Shown here: in pieces, positions 23,581 to 31,974 of the stretch
Numbering within the stretch: the first letter of the stretch is position 1
Layout of the letters: each line of letters begins with the position of its first letter
Source of the DNA: Chloroflexota bacterium
GTDB lineage: Bacteria; Chloroflexota; Anaerolineae; Anaerolineales; Anaerolineaceae
Assembly (NCBI GenBank): GCA_029561345.1
Contig: JAKQJC010000064.1
Coordinates: 62,001-126,000 of the forward strand
Direction of reading: 5' to 3'
DNA: 64,000 nucleotides
The notes under the pieces: model-generated
Database searches by the model: none
Seen by the model: the letters and a program-made list of their open reading frames with translations, nothing else
Told to the model about the DNA's origin: nothing
Position numbers and translations under genes: made by a program

Positions 23581-25818
23581 TCAGGTGATTTGAACGATCT
23601 GCACGGTGGTGCCGCAGTATTCGCAGTGGAAACCGTAGAGGGCGGCGTCAGATACGTCATTGCGCAGTGCGTCCGCTTTCACCTGACCCACATAGAACAT
23701 CTGCCCCTGGCATTTGGGGCAGCCGGGAATTTCGGGCTGCTGCCACCATTCAGGGTAACCGCCAATGGTCGCCAGCACCGGGCTGAGCCAGGTGTCGCGA
23801 TCGGGGTTATAGGGCTCTAGGCGCAGGATATATTGATCTTCAGGCGGCTCCAGTTCGCCGCCTTTACAGCAAGCGTCAGCCGCAGGGCGGGGCTTGCCCG
23901 GGTCAGCAGCATTGCCAATCAGAGCCACCTGAGGTTGACCAGGGGTGATCACCTTGCTTTCGTAGGAAACGCAGATGCTTTCATCGCAATCTTCACAGGT
24001 GCTGATGAACCAGTGCTGCACGGGCAGGGGTGAGGATGCCAGCGGTTTGCCAGGCAGCAAATCCAGCGAAAGGGTCAGCAGGTGGGCAGGGGGCATCTTG
24101 CAGCCCCAGCCGGTTTTTTCCGGCAGAAAATCAGCATGGTCCAGGGGATAAGCCAGGCCGGGCTGGGTTTCGGTGGGAACGGCAGGTGAATCTTCGTCCT
24201 CGCGGCGGTTCCGGCCCACCTCATAGCCCACCACCTCCATAAATTGCGGCACAAAGCGCATCACGGCAGGGCCGCTTTCGGGAATGGCGAGTAAAAATTC
24301 GGTGCACAGGTTGCCCACTTTGGCTGATTTGCGCGACAGCTCAGCCAGGTGTTCAAGGGCGCGCGGGGTGCCGGCGCCAATCAGCAGCATCACCTGCTCT
24401 TCACTGATTTTGGGCAATTTTTTGGCGATTTTGGCAGCCAAAGCGTCCACCGCCTCATCCGAGGCGCCGCGCGCCACCAGAAAATACCAGCGGCGGTCCA
24501 TCTTGCGCAGCAGGCTGAGCCAGTCCAGCTTCCAGCCCAGCACATCGTCGGCATAGGGTTTGAAGGCTTCGGGGTCGAATTTCAACAAATCTTCAAAACG
24601 GTCATCTTCCATCAGGTCATTGAGGAAGAAGCGTGCCAGCGATTTGCGCTGCCCCGGAGTGGAAAGGGTCAGTTTGGCCAGGTCGCCCTCGGCGCCAACC
24701 GCCGGATCGTACCAATCGGCATCCGGAACAGGCACGCGGGGCGGCGGTTCCTGTCCGACCACGCGCACCAGCGTGGAGGCCTTTAACTTGCATTCGGGTG
24801 AGGGCAGCACCGTGATGGGCTGTTCATCGGGCACCCAGGCCAGCGAGCCGTCAGACATGGGCAGCAGGGCGGCCCATTCCTGCGGGTCGCGGCGGCGGGG
24901 CATGCCTTCCAATCGGCCGAGGGGCTGCAGGGTCTGCGGGTCAAACCGCCAGACTTCATAAGTTTTGGGACTGCGGGTGAAATAAGCCCCTCCCTTAACA
25001 CAAACCACCGCCAGCAGGTCACCCTTGTAAAACACCGGCGGGCTGACCACAGGGATGGCATCGCTGGCATCGCCATTGCGGACGGCATGCCATTCCGCCA
25101 CCTTGTCACCGGCCAGGTTGAAAGCCACCATGCCTTTCTTTCCGGCCAGAATCAGTCGCTGGCAATCAGGGGTGAAAGCCACACAAGGCGGGTAAAACAT
25201 GATATCGCGCCAGCCAAAGCAGGCCAGGGTCTGATCATCGCGGCCGAGCACCACGCGCTTGGTGGCCGCCAGCGCCCAGGTGTGTCCATCGCCAGCAATC
25301 ACCACCTGAGGAATAGTGATTTCATCCCCGGGTTTCTCATCCCATTCATACGGCTCCTGCAAAATGGAGGGTTCCTGATCAAAAAGCACATGTTCGCGCG
25401 GGTTTCTGCCGCTGCCGTTCCACACCTGACGCAGGCGGCCGGTTTTGAGGTTGCTGGCGGTCAGACGGCTGAACCGCTCGCCGGTGACGGGATCTTTGAT
25501 GGAATATTCAGGGTTGGTGAAGCCCCAAATTTCCTCACCGCCGGGGTGCAGGGTCTCGCCTTCGCCCACCGGACGCGCCTGCAGTTCCTTGCCCTCAAGG
25601 GCGTCGTTGAGGTTGACCACATGATTGCCGTTGGAATAACCGTTGTTATAAAGCGCCAGTCCCTGCGGCGAAAAACTGATCGCCTGGTTGAGGTGGCTGT
25701 GGAAAGTGGCAATTTCCTTGCCGTCGAGGATCACCTGCAGTTCACTGTTGCTGCTGGCAGCCCGGGCAAACAGGCGCCCACCGGCCAGTTCCATGCAGTG
25801 AAGTACTTCTGTCGTCAT
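23581..25818 (-). CDS. Large protein: beta-propeller-like N-terminus and DUF1963/YwqG-like C-terminus
   Basis: The 745-aa product starts at ATG 25818 behind AAGGAG; a TTG at 25824 is less likely. Residues 1-350 contain repeated short beta blades of the WD40/quinoprotein type (for example PPCVAFTPDCQRLILAGKKG, HTWALAATKRVVLG). A helical middle (about 400-530) follows. The C-terminal third carries the DUF1963 pattern GGYPEWWQQPE ... CPKCQGQMFYVGQVKAD ... LYGFHCEYCG, with Cys pairs that can bind zinc. No membrane segment or signal. It is downstream of a second DUF1963 protein and a GH78; the function is unknown. Confidence 0.7.
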   Translation of the reverse strand: MTTEVLHCMELAGGRLFARAASSNSELQVILDGKEIATFHSHLNQAISFSPQGLALYNNGYSNGNHVVNLNDALEGKELQARPVGEGETLHPGGEEIWGFTNPEYSIKDPVTGERFSRLTASNLKTGRLRQVWNGSGRNPREHVLFDQEPSILQEPYEWDEKPGDEITIPQVVIAGDGHTWALAATKRVVLGRDDQTLACFGWRDIMFYPPCVAFTPDCQRLILAGKKGMVAFNLAGDKVAEWHAVRNGDASDAIPVVSPPVFYKGDLLAVVCVKGGAYFTRSPKTYEVWRFDPQTLQPLGRLEGMPRRRDPQEWAALLPMSDGSLAWVPDEQPITVLPSPECKLKASTLVRVVGQEPPPRVPVPDADWYDPAVGAEGDLAKLTLSTPGQRKSLARFFLNDLMEDDRFEDLLKFDPEAFKPYADDVLGWKLDWLSLLRKMDRRWYFLVARGASDEAVDALAAKIAKKLPKISEEQVMLLIGAGTPRALEHLAELSRKSAKVGNLCTEFLLAIPESGPAVMRFVPQFMEVVGYEVGRNRREDEDSPAVPTETQPGLAYPLDHADFLPEKTGWGCKMPPAHLLTLSLDLLPGKPLASSPLPVQHWFISTCEDCDESICVSYESKVITPGQPQVALIGNAADPGKPRPAADACCKGGELEPPEDQYILRLEPYNPDRDTWLSPVLATIGGYPEWWQQPEIPGCPKCQGQMFYVGQVKADALRNDVSDAALYGFHCEYCGTTVQIVQIT

Positions 25819-25907
25819 GTGCAAACTCCTTTTTAATATCGTCTGTTAACCATGCCTGGGGTAAATCATCAAAAGGTAACGGCCAGGCCGTGGGTGTTTC
25901 ATCCAGT

Positions 25908-26768
25908 CTATCCCGACTGCAGAATGGCGCGCACGTTGTCGAAGCAGCCTTTTTCAAGATCGGCCCGGTTAATCCAAAAATAAACCCGGCCGGCGTCGCC
26001 AAAATTCAATCCCCTGGCCGGATCAGAGGCAGCCTGAAACAAAAGGCTCAGGGCGCTCATTTTTTGGGTCAGTTCTTTTTCGTGCACCCAGTGGTAATCC
26101 TTATACTTGTAGCGCCCGGCGCCGTGGCGCACCACCAGATCCAGGCGCAGTTCCCCACCCTGAATGGGAACCGGGTGTCCCAGCAGCCAGCTGCCGCGCG
26201 GGTTCAGGGCCTTCACCAATTTGAGGTAACGCGCAGCATCGCCGCTTTTGAAGGGCAGCGGGGTGACCATGGGAATCATATCACCGTCATACACTTCGCA
26301 CAGGGGCGGCAGGGTCAGGGCGCGCTCAAAGCCCAGGCGGCAGGGCGGGTCATAAACCATGAAGAGCTCCGGCGCATCTGCCGGCGGCTGCAGCGGGGTC
26401 AGCTCAACGCCAGGCGGGGTGAAAATCACCGCGCAGCGGTCCATGCCCTGGCCCGTATTGTAACCGGTCAGCATGCCGTCAAAAAAGAAGGAAAGCAGGC
26501 CGGCGGGCGGCAGGCTTTTTTCAAGGTCCACTTCCACCAGGTCTTCACAGTGAATTTGCATCAGAAATTCCAGCAGCACGCCGTCACGCACCGGCCAGGG
26601 GGTCCCTGGCGGCAGGTCAGGCAGCCCGCCCGTTCTGGAACAGCCCACAGGCAGGTCCTTGGCGGCGGCGGCGCGCAGGCAAAGGGCCGGGCGGGCCACC
26701 GCCTGCAGCTCGCCGAGCAGATGTCCCAGCTTGTTTTGTTGCACCAATTCTTCAAAAGCAGGCATCAT
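25908..26768 (-). CDS. DUF1963 (YwqG-like) protein
   Basis: A 286-aa soluble protein with the family pattern: the helix-rich start, SRTGGLPDLPPGTPWP near residue 45, LEFLMQIHCEDL, LLSFFFDG, and the ending FQAASDPARGLNFGDAGRVYFWI (split here across residues 247-270). Family function is not known; YwqG homologs are often immunity or cytoplasmic accessory proteins. The start ATG overlaps the GH78 stop as ATGA (26765-26768), indicating translational coupling. It stands just upstream of the larger DUF1963-containing protein at 23581-25818. Confidence 0.85.
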   Translation of the reverse strand: MMPAFEELVQQNKLGHLLGELQAVARPALCLRAAAAKDLPVGCSRTGGLPDLPPGTPWPVRDGVLLEFLMQIHCEDLVEVDLEKSLPPAGLLSFFFDGMLTGYNTGQGMDRCAVIFTPPGVELTPLQPPADAPELFMVYDPPCRLGFERALTLPPLCEVYDGDMIPMVTPLPFKSGDAARYLKLVKALNPRGSWLLGHPVPIQGGELRLDLVVRHGAGRYKYKDYHWVHEKELTQKMSALSLLFQAASDPARGLNFGDAGRVYFWINRADLEKGCFDNVRAILQSG

Positions 26769-29053
26769 GGGCGTTTTTCCGTTTCAATTTGCCAGTTTTG
26801 CCGTGCGGCTTCGCCAATATGCAGTTCCAGCCTGGCAGGGTGGCTGACGTGGGCCTGGTTTCCGTGCAGCGATACCTTGATGGGGCCCTGCGGCGTGGGA
26901 ATGGTCCCTTCGGCCCAGGTCAGATCGCCCAGATTGGGGTTGAATTCAAAGTGTGCAAACCCGTTGGCCAGCGGGCGCACCCCCAGCACGGCCGTGTGCA
27001 GCCAGCTGGCCGGGCCGCCCGACCAGCCGTGGCAGAGCGAGGTGCGGTAGCCGCCGTACCAGTAATATTCAGAACCCACCACCGACACCGCGTGCGGATC
27101 CACCCCCAGCCATTCAGGACTGAAAACTTCCCACAGCGAGGTGAGGCCGAGTTGAAGGGCATGACCCCAGTGGCGGCGCAAAGCGGCCAGCCCCCAGGCC
27201 ACCTGCCCGATGCGGGCGGCGGCCTCAAGGTCGTAGAGGCGGTGCCAGGCGGTCATGGTCATGGGCAGGTCAGCTTCCAGGCCTTCCTCAAACAGCGTGC
27301 GGCAGGTATCGTCATCGAAGGCGCCGGAAAGGATGGCCGCCGCACTGACATGATGAGGCGCGCCAGCGATCAACGGCTGCAGGCGGCGGGCAGTGTCCAG
27401 CATCAGGGCATGCAGCTCGCGGTAAGGAGCGGCGGGCTGCCCGGCCGCTTCCAGCAGGTCGGCGCCGGCCTGCATGGCGCGGCAGGCCAGCAGGTGGCAG
27501 AAGGTTTCGCGGTCTTCGGGGGTGAGGGGCGCCCAATCCACAAAATCCCAGCCGCCGCGCAGGCGCCAGAGGGCGCCGCCATCGAGGGAGGCGGCAACCT
27601 GGTTGAGCACAGCCTGAACGGCGGGCAGCAGTTCGGCAGCCAGGGTGGCGTCGCCCGTATAGCGCCAGTAATCAGCCATGCCCACCAGCCAGAACAGGGT
27701 GTACGAAGGGATGTCGTTAATAAAACCGCTCTCGGTTCGCTGGGTGAGGGCCAGGCCGGGGTAGCGCAGGGTTTCCAGCGCCGGCAGCGGGGCGGGGCCC
27801 AGCTCAGAAAGCACGGCCAGGCTGCGGCGCACCAGGCGGGCATCGCCAAAGGCGTGGTAAATGCTGAGGGCTTCCGCGTGCAGGTCGCCCATCCAGGGCA
27901 ATTGGTCACGCTTGATGCCGTCCCAGACCTCGTTTTGCATGCAGAGATGGGTGGTGCGGGCCGAAAGATCCCAGATCTGGTTGAGGATGGGGTCTGAGCA
28001 GTTGAAAGCGCCGGCGGGTTCCACAGGGTAGCGGATGTGCTCCACCTCCAGCGGTTCCACCAGCAGTGGGGCTTCGCCGGCGCTGAGAGCCATCAGGCGC
28101 ACATAGCGGAAACCGGTGGGGGCCGAAATGAAAGTTTCCCCATCGGCCAGTTCAAAAATATCGGTGATACGGTTGATGGCGCGGTTGACCTCGCCAATCG
28201 ATTCGCCGGTGGAAAGGGCCAGGATGGCCGGGCCGCCGCTGCGCAGCTCCACATGGACGCGGGCAAAGGTTTCAGCACCGCAGTCAAAGGTGATGGCCGG
28301 GGCGCGGGCCTCGAAAGGCTCCAGCCAGGCGTTCATCTGGCGTGAATGAGCCTCACGCACGGCGTGCCAGGCGCGCTGGCGGCGGGTGTTTTCAATCACC
28401 GGCGGGTAGGCCGGGTAAGGGCGCAGCGGGCGCAGTTCAATGGCGAAGTTTTCCAGCAGGCCGGCCGAGGCGCCCGCCTGGTTCAGACCGGTGGAAAAGC
28501 CCGCCACGCGGGTGAGGGTTTCGCGGGTGACGCTCTGCCAGCCGTTGCTGAGCCAGCAAAAGTCATCTGGGGCATTGCAAGGCATGCCCCAGGGTTCAGC
28601 CCAAACGCCGTCAAAGGCCCACGCCGGACGCCATTCCGCGCGCGACTCATCTTCGTGCCAGCCGGCCGGCGGATCGGCGGCCATGCGCCAGGCGCCGTCA
28701 GTGGCCAGGCGCGCCAGGCTTTCGCCATCCACCCAGTCGAGCGCGGCCAGCAAAAATGGCTGCGATTGGCCGGCAGCCTGAGCTTCAAAGCTCAGGCGGT
28801 GGGTTCCCGCGGTGAGGGGCAGGGGCAGCACATGCATGGCTCGCCAGGAGGGCATATTGGCCTGGGGAACCGTCAGCGGGGCGCCGTCCAGCCAGGCCTG
28901 GTAGGGGCCGCTGCAGGCCACCGCCAGGGCACCGGAGGTTTCTATGTTGACGTTGAAGGTATGGCTGAAAGCCACCCGGTTGGGAGATTCATCCCAGGGC
29001 CACCAGATGCGCCGGGGCAGCGGAGTTGAATATTCGTCACCAGAGAGGGTCAT
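26765..29053 (-). CDS. GH78-type alpha-L-rhamnosidase-like glycosidase
   Basis: The 762-aa product begins with a beta-sandwich N-domain, then a linker and an (alpha/alpha)6 barrel. Family signatures are RDQLPWMGDLHAEALS (about residue 384), where the Asp/Glu pair forms the active site, DFVDWAPL, SLCHGWSGGPASWL and a C-terminal beta-sandwich with PLANGF. There is no signal peptide, so it acts on imported or internal rhamnosides. The ATG at 29053 has GAGGTAACCC upstream. Pairing with two DUF1963 genes is unusual, and the true substrate cannot be told from sequence. Confidence 0.88.
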   Translation of the reverse strand: MTLSGDEYSTPLPRRIWWPWDESPNRVAFSHTFNVNIETSGALAVACSGPYQAWLDGAPLTVPQANMPSWRAMHVLPLPLTAGTHRLSFEAQAAGQSQPFLLAALDWVDGESLARLATDGAWRMAADPPAGWHEDESRAEWRPAWAFDGVWAEPWGMPCNAPDDFCWLSNGWQSVTRETLTRVAGFSTGLNQAGASAGLLENFAIELRPLRPYPAYPPVIENTRRQRAWHAVREAHSRQMNAWLEPFEARAPAITFDCGAETFARVHVELRSGGPAILALSTGESIGEVNRAINRITDIFELADGETFISAPTGFRYVRLMALSAGEAPLLVEPLEVEHIRYPVEPAGAFNCSDPILNQIWDLSARTTHLCMQNEVWDGIKRDQLPWMGDLHAEALSIYHAFGDARLVRRSLAVLSELGPAPLPALETLRYPGLALTQRTESGFINDIPSYTLFWLVGMADYWRYTGDATLAAELLPAVQAVLNQVAASLDGGALWRLRGGWDFVDWAPLTPEDRETFCHLLACRAMQAGADLLEAAGQPAAPYRELHALMLDTARRLQPLIAGAPHHVSAAAILSGAFDDDTCRTLFEEGLEADLPMTMTAWHRLYDLEAAARIGQVAWGLAALRRHWGHALQLGLTSLWEVFSPEWLGVDPHAVSVVGSEYYWYGGYRTSLCHGWSGGPASWLHTAVLGVRPLANGFAHFEFNPNLGDLTWAEGTIPTPQGPIKVSLHGNQAHVSHPARLELHIGEAARQNWQIETEKRP

Positions 29054-29097
29054 GGGTTACCTCGCAGATCGAATGAACAGGAATGAGACTACAGTTA

Positions 29098-29103
29098 ATT
29101 ATA
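29098..29103 (-). promoter_or_regulatory. Possible -10 box for the GH78 gene
   Basis: TATAAT on the minus strand lies 45 nt before the GH78 ATG. No acceptable -35 is visible at 16-18 bp spacing, so support is weak. Confidence 0.3.
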
Positions 29104-29235
29104 GCCCAATTGGCGAGTTGGGTTTGATGGGCAAAAGCCTGTTCCCTGCGGAAAGTGGGGTGAATTTTGCAAAAGAAAACCAGCTGGTTTAAGCCCTGTT
29201 TTCTCAGCCGCCAGCGGCGCGAAGCGTGTGATGGA

Positions 29236-29274
29236 TTAAAAAGACCACCCCCGCTCAATGAGCCGGGGTGGTCT
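29236..29274 (-). terminator. Intrinsic terminator of the pseudokinase gene
   Basis: AGACCACCCC and its complement form a 10-bp stem at 29242-29274, followed on the minus strand by TTTTAA. It lies 9 nt after the pseudokinase stop. Confidence 0.75.
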
Positions 29275-29282
29275 GAAAAAAA

Positions 29283-30023
29283 TCACGTCAGGGTGATGCG
29301 GGCAACCGCTGAAAACTGATCAAACAATTCCAGCGGGGTGGTAAAGCGCCGGGCAGGGCTGGCATCCAGGCATTTCATCACAATGGTTTTGTACGACGTC
29401 GGGATGGGTGCTTTGCCATCTGTCAGCAAGGTATGCAGCAGAACCCCCAGAGCATAGATATCGGCCTGCGGGGTAAGGGGCAGGCCCTTGCGTGTTTCGG
29501 GTGCGGTGTAAGGTGAGGTGTTGATGGGAATGGGCCTTTCCACCAGGGCAGGCAGGCTGAAGCCCGCCAGCATGATGGTGCCGGAGGGGCGGGTGAAAAT
29601 GGCGCGCGGCGAAAGATTGCCGTGAATGAGCCCTGCCTGGTGGGCAGCCTGGAGGGTTTTGCACACCGTTTCCAGAACTTCCAGCACCCGCGGGATGGAT
29701 AAACGCCCCTGCGCAGCCTCAAGCTCGCTTTGCAGAGACACCCCCTGGATATCATCGCTGAACAAAAGGGCGCATTTGCGGTGAATTTCCAGCCCGCTGG
29801 AGCGCACAGCCTGGGGATGGCGGAAAGCGGCAATGGCGCCGGCCTCGCGTTCAAGGCGCTGGAGGAGCGCCCGGTCGTCCATGATGCTGTCATCCAGCAG
29901 GGTCAGGATGGTGAAGGCGGCGCTGCGCTCATCCCAGGCGCGGTAAGTGCTGAACAGATTGCCGCGGTCCATGAGAACGTCAAGACGGTAGCGTTTTAAA
30001 ATCGTTTGGCCGGTCAAATCCAT
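29283..30023 (-). CDS. Serine/threonine protein kinase-like protein, probable pseudokinase
   Basis: The 246-aa product starts at ATG 30023 behind GAGGAG and is just one kinase-like domain without a membrane anchor. The fold landmarks are present: glycine-loop-like start (RYRLDVLMDRG), HGNLSPRAIF (134-143) in place of HRDxKPxN, AGFS (153-156) in place of DFG, APE (174-176) and DIYALGVLL (188-196). The VAIK lysine is missing, the catalytic Asp is Asn/Leu, and the metal-binding Asp of DFG is gone. It should therefore not phosphorylate, and might act as a scaffold or sensor. It is divergent from the mgtC-like gene. Confidence 0.85.
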   Translation of the reverse strand: MDLTGQTILKRYRLDVLMDRGNLFSTYRAWDERSAAFTILTLLDDSIMDDRALLQRLEREAGAIAAFRHPQAVRSSGLEIHRKCALLFSDDIQGVSLQSELEAAQGRLSIPRVLEVLETVCKTLQAAHQAGLIHGNLSPRAIFTRPSGTIMLAGFSLPALVERPIPINTSPYTAPETRKGLPLTPQADIYALGVLLHTLLTDGKAPIPTSYKTIVMKCLDASPARRFTTPLELFDQFSAVARITLT

Positions 30024-30106
30024 GAAATCTCTCCTCAAAACAGCGCTGGCGTGATGCGCGGCGCTGCAAGCCAAATGAAGTCCGGGGTACAATTCCGGTC
30101 CGGATC

Positions 30107-30115
30107 ATTATAACA
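30107..30115 (-). promoter_or_regulatory. Extended -10 promoter of the pseudokinase gene
   Basis: On the minus strand TGTTATAAT has the extended TGn motif adjoining a perfect TATAAT (30107-30112). No clear -35, as is usual for extended -10 promoters. Leader would be about 75 nt. Confidence 0.5.
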
Positions 30116-30135
30116 CCCAAAAAGCCTTTTCCGGG

Positions 30136-30164
30136 TTGCATAATGTCTGACCACACGATAAAAT
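30136..30164 (+). promoter_or_regulatory. Sigma70-type promoter of the MgtC-family gene
   Basis: TTGCAT (30136-30141), a 17-bp spacer and TAAAAT (30159-30164) precede the ATG at 30199 by 34 nt. Divergent from the extended -10 promoter 20 bp away. Confidence 0.5.
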
Positions 30165-30198
30165 CAATGCAGATATTGAACCGGAAAGGGAACCCCTC

Positions 30199-30834
30199 AT
30201 GCCATACCAGGAAGAAATGATAAAATTGCTCCTGTCACTGATCTTGGGCGGACTGATCGGCGCGGAGCGCGAATTCCACGACAAGGCAGCCGGGCTGCGC
30301 ACCATCATCTTTATCTGCACTGGCGCCACCTTGTTCACCCTGGTCTCCACCCGTTTCAGCGAGACCGGAGACCCGGCGCGTGTGGCGGCGCAAATTGTCA
30401 CCGGCGTGGGCTTTCTGGGCGCAGGGGCCATTTTGCGGGACGGCGCGCGCATCATCGGTCTGACCACCGCCGCCACCATCTGGATCACCGCAGCCATCGG
30501 CATGGCCATTGGCGCCGGGGAATACCCGCTGGCAGTGGGCGGCACGGCTGCTGCTCTGCTGGTTTTGTGGGTGTTTCCAAAAATTGAACAGTGGCTTGAT
30601 CACTCACGGCGCGAATTCCGGGTTTATGAGCTGACCTGCAGCGCCGAACACAGCAATATTCAACGCATTGAAAAAATGTTTCGCGATGCAGGCCTGCATA
30701 TCCGCAATGACCGTTACACCCGCAAGGGTGAGGAAATGGTGTGCGTGTGGGAGGCTTCCGGCGCAGCGCACTGCCACAATAAGCTGGTGGAAATGATCTT
30801 CAGCGACAAGGATATTCACGAGTTCAGGTTTTAG
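30199..30834 (+). CDS. MgtC/SapB family membrane protein
   Basis: Family members are membrane proteins linked to magnesium homeostasis and intracellular survival, and some inhibit ATP synthase. The 211-aa product has four predicted membrane helices in residues 8-130 with the family motifs LGGLIGAERE, LRT ... TGATLFTLVS, GVGFLGAGAI and ITAAIGMAIGAG. The C-terminal 70 residues form a soluble ACT-like domain ending DIHEFRF. Start ATG 30199 has GGAAAGGG upstream. Length and layout fit the short-form family. Physiological role here is not established. Confidence 0.9.
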   Translation: MPYQEEMIKLLLSLILGGLIGAEREFHDKAAGLRTIIFICTGATLFTLVSTRFSETGDPARVAAQIVTGVGFLGAGAILRDGARIIGLTTAATIWITAAIGMAIGAGEYPLAVGGTAAALLVLWVFPKIEQWLDHSRREFRVYELTCSAEHSNIQRIEKMFRDAGLHIRNDRYTRKGEEMVCVWEASGAAHCHNKLVEMIFSDKDIHEFRF

Positions 30835-30851
30835 TTAGAAGAAAGAAAGAG

Positions 30852-30892
30852 AAACAAAACAGGCATGCTTCAACCGCATGCCTGTTTTGTTT
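30852..30892. terminator. Bidirectional intrinsic terminator between convergent genes
   Basis: AAACAAAACAGGCATGC and its complement form a 17-bp stem with a 7-nt loop. The T-rich right arm and the AAAC-rich left arm can end transcription in both directions; the PHP gene's stop codon overlaps its right edge. Confidence 0.85.
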
Positions 30893-31779
30893 CAGCTTTT
30901 AAAGGCGCAGCGCGCCAGCAGGGCTTCGGCCAGCTCTTCCGTCACCGGCTGGCGTCCCAGGTAAGGGAACTGGCCGCCCCGGCTCTCGCGCCCGTGCTCA
31001 TCTGATCCGCCGGTGATGAGCAGGTTGAAACGCCTGGCCAGGGCAGTGAAATAAGCCCGCGCTTCGGCATTCAGGCGGTGATGAAAGATCTCAATGCCGT
31101 CCAGGCCGGCATCCACCAGCAAAGCCAGGTCGTCGGCGGTGATCCAGGTATCTATGCCGTTGATGGCAATGATAGCAGGGTGGGCCAGCACGGCCGCGCC
31201 GCCAGCGCGGTGAATTTGCTCAATGGCGGCGCTCAGGCTGGCCGCCGGTGGGGGAACCTGATCCCAGCCGCTGCGCATGAGATCCACGCCGGCATCCCAG
31301 GTGGGGGCCAGGCCCAGGTGCAGCATGGCGCGCACAAGCTGAGAGAGGCCGGGGGCATGCGGATTCTGAACCGCCATATCCGCCGGAGTGATGGGGCAGC
31401 CCAAATCATTCAAAGCGCGGCAGCAGGCGGCAATCCGTTCTGCCAGGTCGGCCTGCCCGCGGCGGGCAAAGGCGCGAAAGGTCTCGTTTTCAGGGTCAAA
31501 GCCGTATCCCAGCAGGTCAATTTCGGCTTCGCCGGGCGGGCAATGGGGCGTGGGGCCGGGCCAGTGCGTGGTAAATTCAATGCCGGGGATAAGGCGCAAG
31601 CCAAGCTCACGGGCCAGGGGCAGCGCCGCCGTATAGGCATTGTAATTATCGTGATCCGTAATGGCCACGGTGCGCACGCCGTTGGCGGCAGCAAAGCGCA
31701 GCATGGCTTCGGGCGAGCACCAGCCGTCGGAATAATGGGTATGAAAATGCAGGTCAACGGGGTAAAATGTGTCCATCAT
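30892..31779 (-). CDS. PHP-domain phosphoesterase
   Basis: Family members hydrolyse nucleotides or phosphate esters, and include the RNase/AMP phosphatase TrpH type. The 295-aa product has HFHTHYSDG (His ligands), AITDHDN, a central helical region (about 150-195), LAHPAII and GSDEHG, the usual metal-binding set. The start is ATG 31779 or 31776, where no ribosome site occurs; TATAAT lies 7 nt upstream, pointing to leaderless translation. The frame continues to 31911 without an acceptable start. The closest known relatives are YciV/RnaM-type exonuclease-phosphatases. Confidence 0.85.
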   Translation of the reverse strand: MMDTFYPVDLHFHTHYSDGWCSPEAMLRFAAANGVRTVAITDHDNYNAYTAALPLARELGLRLIPGIEFTTHWPGPTPHCPPGEAEIDLLGYGFDPENETFRAFARRGQADLAERIAACCRALNDLGCPITPADMAVQNPHAPGLSQLVRAMLHLGLAPTWDAGVDLMRSGWDQVPPPAASLSAAIEQIHRAGGAAVLAHPAIIAINGIDTWITADDLALLVDAGLDGIEIFHHRLNAEARAYFTALARRFNLLITGGSDEHGRESRGGQFPYLGRQPVTEELAEALLARCAFKS

Positions 31780-31786
31780 GGCCAGG

Positions 31787-31792
31787 ATTATA
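31787..31792 (-). promoter_or_regulatory. Candidate leaderless promoter (-10 TATAAT) of the PHP gene
   Basis: A perfect TATAAT ends 7 nt before the ATG at 31779, the same spacing as at 19418. Transcription would begin at the start codon. No good -35. Confidence 0.45.
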
Positions 31793-31974
31793 GCCTGTTT
31801 TGAAAGATTCGGGGAATTTCCCCCTGATTCTGGCGTTAATGTGTTGGCCGTTCTTCTTTGTTGGGTTACAATTAATGCAGCTTCTCTGACAAAGTCAGGG
31901 CGGCTGCCCATTATAAAAAATGGCGCGAATTTCAGCTTTCGTCATAAGCTCGCTTTGGGAGGAATGACAGCCTC

